Shown in pieces: positions 57,077-64,000 of a stretch of 64,000 nt of DNA (position 1 is the stretch's first letter; the number at the start of each line of letters is the position of its first letter). Location of the stretch: positions 310,001 through 374,000 of the forward strand of contig CAWARA010000016.1 of the NCBI GenBank assembly GCA_963784195.1. Reading direction: 5' to 3'. The translations under genes and the position numbers were made by a program. This DNA comes from CAVQAH01 sp963784195. Its GTDB lineage: Bacteria; Acidobacteriota; Vicinamibacteria; Vicinamibacterales; 2-12-FULL-66-21. The notes under the pieces are model-generated. The model did no database searches, was not told the DNA's origin, and was given only the letters and a program-made list of their open reading frames with translations.

Positions 57077-58273
57077 CTACTGCGCCAGACCTAGTTTGAA
57101 AGCCGCTTCGAACTGCGAACTCGAAATCGCCGTGCTGAACGCGGAGTGCTTCAAAGCCGCCTCGAGCGCGCCGGCCTGGATCGCCGCGTTGAAGTTGCTG
57201 TCCGTGAGGACCAGGCGCACGCCGTGCACGCCAAGCGCCTGATTGAATCCCTTCACGCCGAGTGCCTGTACGAATTGGAGCTGGTTGAGCGCCGAAATGA
57301 ACACGTCCATCTTGAGCGCGGCAACCACCTGAGGTGTGGTGAGCGCCAGGGCGAACTCATGATTCTTCAGCTTCAGCGCCAACGCCTCCTGCGAGAAGGC
57401 GGCAGCGATTTCCTGATTCCTCAGGACGTTGCGCACAGCGACGTTCTCGAGGCTGTTCAAGAAAACTTCAGCGCCGAGCTTGCCGTTCAGCGCCGCGTCG
57501 CTGATTTTGAGCGCCAGGACCTCATCCTGCAGCGCCCTTGCGAATGCTTCGTCCGAGAGGCCGCTCGCCACGTTGGTGTTGGTGAGCGTGTTGACGAGCT
57601 CCCCGTCACCCAGCGCCTCTCGGAACACCGCATTGTCGAACGCCGCCAGCGCTGCAGGATCGGCGAACATCGCCAGTACATCGGAATTCTTGAGCGCAGC
57701 CAACGCTGCCGGCTCACTCAGCGCCATGGCCACGCCGTTCGCGGCGAGCGCTTCCCGGGTACGCACGTTCGTCAGCAGCTTCCGCGCCGCGTCGTCGCGC
57801 ATCAACCGGTCGAATACGTCGCTTTGCAGGAATTCCTGCACCGCGGTGTCGCCGAGGACGACGTCCTTCGCAGCCAGCTGCTGCGACTGATATCGCTTTG
57901 CGGCGTCGATCGAACCTTCTGTGCCTCTTCCAATTGGCGGGTACCCGGTAACGGCGAATACGCCAAGCACAACGGCGGCAGCAGCCGCGAGTCCCATCAT
58001 GACCTTCCTGGCCATCCCCATGCCTCCTTCGGCACTGCTCACGCCGTTGGTACGTCCGGCCGAAACCGCTTGCATCACACCCTTGACCAGGTCCGCCGGT
58101 GGATCGGCCTGGCCGAGATCCTCGATCGCCCGCGTCATCCGCTGGAGTTCCTCGAGCCTCGTGGCCGCTCGCGGGTCTCGCTCGAGCAGCTGCTTCAGCT
58201 CGTCACGCTCCGCGGGGTCCAGCGCATTGTCGATGGCCCCGTTGAGCAACTCCTGTGTTCGTGGGTCATTCAT
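57077..58273 (-). CDS. Anti-sigma factor with 28 nine-residue repeats
   Basis: An intact 398-residue protein. Residues 1-75 form an anti-sigma-like helical domain (AIDNALDPAERDELKQLLER), 90-110 a membrane helix (MMGLAAAAAVVLGVFAV), and residues 145-396 consist of 28 consecutive nine-residue units with no gap. The pattern is hydrophobic at position 1, Ala or small at 4 and Leu or other hydrophobic at 5; examples are unit 2 FDRLMRDDA, unit 12 FARALQDEV, unit 19 FALALTTPQ, unit 21 FISALNQLQ and unit 28 FEAAFKLGL. I know of no family with this repeat. The ATG overlaps the sigma stop (ATGA). The repeat domain should lie in the periplasm and could be the sensor. Confidence 0.85.
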   Translation of the reverse strand: MNDPRTQELLNGAIDNALDPAERDELKQLLERDPRAATRLEELQRMTRAIEDLGQADPPADLVKGVMQAVSAGRTNGVSSAEGGMGMARKVMMGLAAAAAVVLGVFAVTGYPPIGRGTEGSIDAAKRYQSQQLAAKDVVLGDTAVQEFLQSDVFDRLMRDDAARKLLTNVRTREALAANGVAMALSEPAALAALKNSDVLAMFADPAALAAFDNAVFREALGDGELVNTLTNTNVASGLSDEAFARALQDEVLALKISDAALNGKLGAEVFLNSLENVAVRNVLRNQEIAAAFSQEALALKLKNHEFALALTTPQVVAALKMDVFISALNQLQFVQALGVKGFNQALGVHGVRLVLTDSNFNAAIQAGALEAALKHSAFSTAISSSQFEAAFKLGLAQ

Positions 58274-58815
58274 CGTGTCATCAATCCCGACAGCGCGCCG
58301 AGGAGGCGCTGTCGCGCGGTGTGCAACCGCGACTTCACGGTTTTCGTCGGTATCCCAATCGCCGCTGCCATTTCCTCGTACGACAGAGCGGCGAAGTGTC
58401 TCAAGACGATGACCTCTCGGTATTCGAGAGGCAGAGCCAGGATCGCTTCGCGAACAGCGCGTGTTCGCTCCCCGGCTTCGAACGATGCGCCAGGGTCATC
58501 AGATCCGCGATGGTCATCCGAAAGCGGGTGTTCTGGATTTCGGCCGCGCCGGGCGTTGAGGCATTCGTTGACGAGGATGCGGTAAATCCAGCTGAAGAAC
58601 CGGTAACGCGAGTCGTAGGTGTCGAGCCGTTGATAGACCTTGATGAACGCATTCTGTGTAGCATCCCGGGCATCTTCGTAATTGCCCAACAGCCGGAGGG
58701 CGACGCTGAACAGCACCCGCTGATAATTGCTGACCAGTTGCTCGAAGGCACCGGCATCGCCCTCGAGACTGCGTCGAACCAGCGCCGAGTCGTCCGAGTT
58801 CTGATCTAAATACAC
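58270..58815 (-). CDS. ECF sigma factor paired with the repeat anti-sigma
   Basis: I chose the GTG at 58815 (VYLDQNSDDSALVRR), which has AGG six bases upstream; the frame continues open for another 67 codons with no family match. The 181-residue product has sigma region 2 (AFEQLVSNYQRVLFSVAL, DATQNAFIKVYQRLDTYD, FFSWIYRILVNECLNARR) and region 4 (ALPLEYREVIVLRHFAALSY, IGIPTKTVKSRLHTA). Its stop overlaps the anti-sigma start. A divergent STAS gene begins 47 bp away. Confidence 0.9.
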   Translation of the reverse strand: MYLDQNSDDSALVRRSLEGDAGAFEQLVSNYQRVLFSVALRLLGNYEDARDATQNAFIKVYQRLDTYDSRYRFFSWIYRILVNECLNARRGRNPEHPLSDDHRGSDDPGASFEAGERTRAVREAILALPLEYREVIVLRHFAALSYEEMAAAIGIPTKTVKSRLHTARQRLLGALSGLMTR

Positions 58816-58862
58816 GGGGGGCCTGGAAAAGTTGGTGAGCAAGGGAATGACGGGTTTATAGC

Positions 58863-59264
58863 ATGGGACGAACGGCGACAAAGTGTGTATTATTCGCCCA
58901 CTTCGATGGACCAACCTGGGCCGAGCTGCTGGACGCTGCAGGTGAGCGAAGAAAAGCGAATGGGTGCCGCATCCTCGTCCTGCGCGGCCGGTTAGGCTTC
59001 GCCGCGGTCCACGCACTCGAGGCCGCCCTCAGCCGCGCAGCCTCCCCAAGAGGCCTCATCCTCGATCTCGCCGGCGTCGACTACATCTCGAGCGGCGCCC
59101 TCCAGGTGCTCGAACGCCACGGCCGCACCAACCAGCCAGTCATCGTCGCCGGAGCGTGTGATGCCGTGAAACTCACCCTCGAGTTCTCCGGAACCACGGA
59201 TCTGATTGTCACAGCCTCGCGGACGGAAGCGCTCGCCCGGTTCGGACCGCATCAGGGTAATTAG
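58863..59264 (+). CDS. STAS-domain protein (anti-sigma antagonist-like)
   Basis: A 133-residue cytoplasmic protein whose core is a STAS domain: RILVLRGRLGFAAVHALEAA, LILDLAGVDYISSGALQVL and the C-terminal helix. The DYISSG serine sits where SpoIIAA-type antagonists are phosphorylated. Its promoter region is shared with the divergent ECF sigma gene 47 bp away, so the two are probably linked in regulation. The first 35 residues are not part of the domain. Confidence 0.8.
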   Translation: MGRTATKCVLFAHFDGPTWAELLDAAGERRKANGCRILVLRGRLGFAAVHALEAALSRAASPRGLILDLAGVDYISSGALQVLERHGRTNQPVIVAGACDAVKLTLEFSGTTDLIVTASRTEALARFGPHQGN

Positions 59265-59362
59265 CCGGACGACTGCGACGATTAGGTTTTCTGATGATCG
59301 CCGTGTGCGGGTTAAGAGTAAGTTACGCACACAGCGACTCAACCACTTCTGGAGGCCTCGCC

Positions 59363-62253
59363 ATGCGTAACCGATCTCCCCGCGCGTTCCGGCTTTTGTG
59401 CGCGGCATTCCTGCTGCTGATTACCGCCGGCTCGTGGCCGGCCGTCGCCCAGGGACCCACGGGGGTCATCGAGGGCGTGGTGCGCGACGAACAGGGCGGG
59501 GTTCTTCCCGGTGTCGCCATGACCCTGCGCAACCAGGACACCGGCGTCACGCGCACGCAGGTGACGGAACCCGACGGCCGCTACAGCTTCCCCGCGCTCT
59601 CGCCCGGCACCTACGTCGTGCGCGCGGAGCTGGCAGGATTCGGCACGACCGAAGCGCAGTCGCTCGTCATCACCATCGGCCTGGCGCTGCGCCAGGACGT
59701 CACGATGCGGGTTCAGGCGGTCGCCGAGACGCATGACGGTCGTCGGCGAATCGCCGGTGGTGGACACGACGAAAGCCGAAGTGTCGGGCATCGTGACCAA
59801 GGAGCAGATCGAAACGCTGCCGATCAACTCGCGCCAGTATCTCTCCCTGGCGCTCCTGGTCCCCGGCACCACGGTCGACGCCACGAGGTCGTTTTTTGCC
59901 ACGGTCAATGCGGGCGGGTCGATGACCTTCAACGGGACCGGCAACGTCGTCGACGGCATGATCAACAACTGGGCGGAAGACGGTGAACCGCGTCAGGATC
60001 TGCCCGAAGACGCGGTCGAAGAGTTCAGGGTCACTAACTCGTCGTACAAGGCGGAGTTCGGCCTGGCCACCGGCGGCGTCGTGCAGGTCGTCACCAAATC
60101 GGGACACCAACCTGTTTCGCGGCACCGTTGTTCGAGTACTGGCGGAACAAGAGCCTCAATTCGCACGGCGTGTTCGAGACCGAGAAGCCGGAGTACGCAG
60201 CGCCACCAGTTCGGTGGCAGCGCCGGCGGTCCGATCGTGCCAGAACAGGCTGCACTTCTTCGGCTCGTTCGAGCGGACGGACCAGGAGGAGTTCTACACG
60301 GTCAACACCGGCCTGCCGCAGTTCTACGGCTCGCTCGAGGGCACGTTCCCCGCGTCCCTCGTGGCGCAACCTGTATCCGCTGCGCGGCGATTGGCAGATC
60401 AGCAACTCACAGAACGCGTTCGGCCGCTACCTCGGACGAGAACGAAGAGAAGGCGTGCCAGGGCTGCGGTGGCACCAGCGCGTCGGGCCGTGACGAGGGA
60501 ATCCCGCGACGCTCGATCGTCGTCGGCCATACGTGGATTCGCGGCGCGCGCGCGCTGAACGACTTCCGATTCCAGTACGCGTACGCGGCCTTCTACGGCT
60601 ATCCCGGGCGGGACGCGAGTCCTGGTCGCAGACCGGACAGTTTCCACCGGAACGGCTGGACCGATCGACGCGGCAGTACTCGTTCCCGTCGTTCTCCTAC
60701 GGCAACAACTACGACTACATCAGCCCCGAGAGCCGCTGGGGATTCAAGGACACCTACTCGCTGAGCTACTCCACGCCACACGGTCAAGATCGGCGGCGAG
60801 TACAACTACAACCCGTATAAGTCGGAGGACGCCCTGAACCTGGCGAACGCCGGCGGGAGTTACCAATTCGACAGACCGACCAGTTCGTTCGACCCGAACA
60901 ACCCCGCGTCGATCGCCGCGCTCACCGGCGCGATCACGATACTCGGCGACCAGCAACGCGACGACGGTCGAGTCACCCGACGCACTACTACGTCGCCTTC
61001 GTGCAGGACGACTGGCGCGTCGCGCAGAACGTGACGGTGAATCTGGGTCTGCGCTACGAGCGCCTGTACGGCTCGGCGAACGAGGACCTCGATCCGAACG
61101 ACTTCCCGCGTCCGCTGCCGTTCGTCGACGTGTCCGAGCGCGGTGACAAAAACAACTTCGGGCCGCGGCTCGGCGTAGCATGGGATCATCAGGGGCAACG
61201 GCGGGACAGTCGTCCGCAGCGCCTACGGCATGTACTACGGGCACATCCGGTTGCTCGGAACACTTCCCGAATTCAGCGAACTTCAAGACGTTCACGATTA
61301 CCATCAACAACCCGCCCTATCCGGATCCGTTCAGCGGCCGCGATCCCGCGGACTTCATCTCGCGGCGTCGATCGCCGAACATCACCGTCGTATCGAACGA
61401 CATGGTGCAGCCGCTGGCGCATCAGGTCAGCGCGCGGCATCTCGCACCGTCTGAGCGAAGTGTTCGCGCTGCACGTCGATGCCGTCTACAACAACACGAA
61501 GGGCGACTACAAGACACTCGACGTGAACTCGCGCAATCCGGCGACGGGACGTCCGCCCGGATCCGACATACGGACGCGCATCGACCAGGTGCGGCCGGAC
61601 GCCGAGGTTCGCTACAAGGCTATCTACGCAAAGCTCGAAAAGCGATACAGCCAGAACTATCAGTACACGCTGTCGTACACGTTCACCGACGCGGACGACA
61701 ACGCGCCGATGGCGCAGCTACCTCGACCCGTTCGATTTTTCGACATCAACTGGGGGCCGTCCAACGGCGAGCGCCGTCATGCCATCGTGGCCAGCGGATC
61801 GATCCTGCTGCCGTGGGACATCAACGTCGGGGCGCTGTGGTCCTATCGCACCCAGCTGCCCTGGAGTGCCGGAGCAGGCCGCGATCTCAACGGCGACGGG
61901 TTCACCTCGGACCTGGTGCCAGGCACCACGCAGAAACTCCGGGAGCCGTGAGCTCAATCTCGACGCGGTCAATGTCTACCGGGCATCGCTCGAACCTCGC
62001 ACCAATCGACGCCAGCACGATCGACAGCTCGCGTATCAACATCATGGACATCCGGGTCAGCAAACGGATCCGCTTCGGCGGCGACCGACGGTTGGAGCTG
62101 ATCGCGCAGGCGTTCAATCTGTTCAACACCGAGAACCTGCAGGCCCAGTTCGGTGCCGGCCGCGTCACCAACGCAACCTCGGCGATATTCGGCCAGATCA
62201 CGAGCGCACGCCCGCAGCGTCAGGTCGAGCTGGCGCTGAGGCTGCACTGGTGA
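59363..62253 (+). pseudogene. TonB-dependent receptor with carboxypeptidase-regulatory domain, second copy, many frameshifts
   Basis: The ATG at 59363 has GGAGG seven bases upstream and begins a signal peptide (RLLCAAFLLLITAGSWPAVA). A CarboxypepD_reg domain (GVIEGVVRDEQGGVLPGVAM, RYSFPALSPGTYVVRAELAG), a plug (VGESPVVDTTKAEVSGIV, INSRQYLSLALLVPGTTVDA) and barrel segments (RLHFFGSFERTDQEEFYTVN, VAQNVTVNLGLRYERLYGSA, FNLFNTENLQAQF) follow in order and end at VELALRLHW. About ten single-base breaks interrupt it, from about 59735 to 61950. All family segments survive in the right order, so sequencing indels are more likely than decay. Confidence 0.8.
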
Positions 62254-62276
62254 GTCGTCATTGACTCTGACGCTGA

Positions 62277-62430
62277 CGGAGGGGACGGAGGACACGGAAA
62301 AAGCGTCAACTCGGAGACTCAGAGACACGGAGACGTTTTGGCAAGATCCCTCAATCAAGGTCTTACCAAAAGACCTCCGTGTCTCTGAGTCTCTGAGTTG
62401 AAGCCTTTTCCGTGTCCTCCGTCCCCTCCG
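62277..62430. repeat. 65-bp inverted repeat made of GGAGACACGG-type words
   Basis: A left arm at 62277-62341 and a right arm at 62366-62430, 65 bases each, are reverse-complementary with six mismatches; 24 bases form the loop. Each arm contains tandem words (ACGGAGG, GAGACTCAGAGACACGGAGA). It fills nearly the whole 204-bp gap between the TonB receptor and the S9 peptidase. Confidence 0.85.
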
Positions 62431-62457
62431 TAGCCGCGAACCAAGGGAGGAATTCAC

Positions 62458-64000
62458 ATGCGCCTCATGACAATCCTCACCGGTGCTCTTCTTGGAATCC
62501 TCCACGCCTCCCCATCGACGTTGGCCAGCGGCCCGCCCGATGCGCGCGCGTATCAGGTCGAGGACCATTACAAGCTGCGCAGCGTTGGTGATGTGCAGAT
62601 GTCGCCTGACGGCTCGACCGTCGCGTTCGTCGAGCGATTCATCGACACCTCGAAGAACAATCGCTCGCACATCTGGCTGATGACGCTCGCCGGCAACACG
62701 CTCAAGCGGTTGAGTGCGGAGGATGCCGACGATTCGTCGCCGCGCTGGTCGCCCGACGGGCGCCGCCTCGCGTTCCTTACGGGCAAACGGGCGGTCTCGA
62801 ACAACAGCGGGTTCCTGCCGGCGGCCTTCGGCAACACCATCGCGGTGATGCGCGTCGACACGGGGGCGACCGAGCAGGTCGCAACCTATCGCACGACCAA
62901 CCACCCGCTGGCCTATCAGGGTGGCGGCGAGCAGCTCTCCTGGTCACCTGACGGGTCCGCGCTCGCGTATCTGTCTGCGGACGAGGGACCGGAAGGCGCG
63001 CCAGGGGATCCGATGGTGATTACCCGCTACGGCTACAAGTCGTGGGCGAGCATGACCGACAATCGCCGCTGGCACATCTACGTCGTCACGCTGGCCGACA
63101 AGAAGGTGCGTGCGCTGACAAAGGGGCCACAACAGGACCATTCAATCGCGTGGTCGCCGAAGGGCGACGAGATCGCATACATCTCGAATCACGAGCCGGA
63201 CCCCGATCGCGTTCACAACTACGACATCTTCGCGGTCAGTGTCGCCGATGGCCGCGTCCGGCAGATCACCAAGACGCCGGGCTGCGAGTATGCACCCAGC
63301 TGGTCGGCAGACGGATCGACGATCGCCTATCTGGCCGGCGTACGGCCCGTCACGACACAGGAGTCGAGCGCCGAGGATCCGCATGTCTGGGTGATCCCCG
63401 CGAAGGGCGGAACCGGGAAGCAGCTTGCGAAGTCTCTCGACCGCCGCGCGATGAGCGTTGGCTGGGCGGGCGACAGCTCCAGCGTCCTGTTCACCGTGCA
63501 GGATCAGGGGTCGACGACCATGTACCGCGTCGGCGCGGATGACAGCGGGCTCACGACGTTGATCGGCGATCGTGGACAGGTCAGCGCGTGGTCGGTCGGC
63601 AAGCCAGGTGCGGTTGCCTATGCATTTCAGTCGGTCAGCGCTCCGGCGGAATTGTTCCTGAAGACAGGCACCCAGGCGCCGCAGCAGCTCACGCGCCTCA
63701 ATGCGGAACTCGTCGCCAGCCGCGACGTCTCCGTTCCCGAGGCATTCGAGTTCAGCAGCTTCGACGGCACGAAGGTGCAAGGATTTCTCACGCCGCCGTT
63801 GCGCCGCGAGCCTGGGAAGAAGTATCCGCTGATCGTCAACATCCACGGTGGGCCGCACGGGCAGCAGGGTCCCGCGTTCGTGCACAAGTCGCAGGTCTAC
63901 GCTGGACAAGGCTATGCCGTGCTGATGGTCAACTACCGCGGCAGTGCCGGCTACGGCCAGAAGTTCACCGACGGCACGGTCAACGATCAGAACGGCTCGG
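62458..64000 (+). CDS. S9-family prolyl oligopeptidase, C-terminus cut by window edge
   Basis: The ATG at 62458 follows GGGAGG. Visible are 514 codons: a signal peptide (RLMTILTGALLGILHASP), TolB/PD40-type propeller blades (VQMSPDGSTVAFVERFID, SPRWSPDGRRLAFLTGKR, APSWSADGSTIAYLAGVR) and the start of the alpha/beta hydrolase domain (YPLIVNIHGGPHGQQGPAF, AVLMVNYRGSAGYGQKFTDG). The catalytic serine, acid and histidine lie beyond the edge. NYRGSAGYG is the conserved segment just before the nucleophile of dipeptidyl-peptidase/acylaminoacyl-peptidase-type enzymes. It is exported and probably cleaves oligopeptides. Confidence 0.88.
   Translation, partial: MRLMTILTGALLGILHASPSTLASGPPDARAYQVEDHYKLRSVGDVQMSPDGSTVAFVERFIDTSKNNRSHIWLMTLAGNTLKRLSAEDADDSSPRWSPDGRRLAFLTGKRAVSNNSGFLPAAFGNTIAVMRVDTGATEQVATYRTTNHPLAYQGGGEQLSWSPDGSALAYLSADEGPEGAPGDPMVITRYGYKSWASMTDNRRWHIYVVTLADKKVRALTKGPQQDHSIAWSPKGDEIAYISNHEPDPDRVHNYDIFAVSVADGRVRQITKTPGCEYAPSWSADGSTIAYLAGVRPVTTQESSAEDPHVWVIPAKGGTGKQLAKSLDRRAMSVGWAGDSSSVLFTVQDQGSTTMYRVGADDSGLTTLIGDRGQVSAWSVGKPGAVAYAFQSVSAPAELFLKTGTQAPQQLTRLNAELVASRDVSVPEAFEFSSFDGTKVQGFLTPPLRREPGKKYPLIVNIHGGPHGQQGPAFVHKSQVYAGQGYAVLMVNYRGSAGYGQKFTDGTVNDQNGS

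Overview
The window is about 64 kb of GC-rich bacterial DNA. The gene content suggests an acidobacterium of the Vicinamibacteria type. It has many secreted peptidases (S9, S10, S41/tricorn-like, M61), sortilin/BNR propeller proteins, TonB-dependent receptors with an N-terminal carboxypeptidase-regulatory domain, winged-helix/TPR regulators and TPR-bearing Ser/Thr kinases. This taxonomic call is inferred from gene content; no rRNA or tRNA gene is present.

Layout. 1-19 kb is almost entirely minus strand and holds exported catabolic proteins: a VWA membrane protein (cut by the left edge), a BNR propeller, a DUF3500 protein, a Tat-exported PLP enzyme, an exported Rid-family protein, a TonB receptor, three S10-like carboxypeptidases, an M61-like peptidase, an internally deleted BNR paralogue and a second Tat-exported PLP enzyme. 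A winged-helix/TPR regulator follows at 19.4 kb. 21.5-29.0 kb is a plus-strand operon that looks like an envelope-stress (PSP-like) module: coiled-coil membrane protein, AAA ATPase, PspA, a substrate-binding/OmpA fusion, an amine oxidase and a VWA protein. 29-36.5 kb holds a molybdenum hydroxylase pair, small proteins and a tricorn-like S41 protease. 36.6-39.5 kb holds a REP-associated (RAYT) transposase flanked by its REP elements and a BamA-like outer-membrane protein. 39.5-46.6 kb holds proline dehydrogenase, an SDR, a DHDPS-family lyase, an ECF sigma/anti-sigma pair, a PDZ-hydrolase and small proteins. 47-53 kb is a badly broken region with a propeller-like protein and a large zinc-ribbon/kinase/TPR protein. 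53-59.3 kb holds PrsW, a metalloprotease-propeller-barrel protein and a sigma/anti-sigma/STAS trio. 59.4-64 kb holds a second TonB receptor and an S9 peptidase running off the right edge.

Most striking observations. (1) The anti-sigma factor at 57077-58273 carries 28 consecutive, ungapped nine-residue repeats, a repeat domain I do not recognise. (2) Many spacers are built from short words repeated directly or as long inverted repeats, each spacer with its own word; a separate REP family is tied to the RAYT gene. (3) A bipartite 40-bp element is shared by the upstream regions of two distant transcription units, one beside the winged-helix regulator. (4) An exported PLP enzyme sits next to an exported Rid protein.

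Quality caveat. I count more than 40 frame breaks, mostly single bases in short homopolymers, clustered at 4-18 kb, 31-53 kb and 59.7-62 kb and absent from 19.3-31.3 kb and 53.0-59.3 kb. Protein similarity resumes at once in the next frame, so most are probably sequencing or assembly indels. True decay is likely only for the deleted BNR paralogue (15.2-16.2 kb), the kinase 3' remnant (49.0-49.2 kb) and perhaps the RAYT gene.
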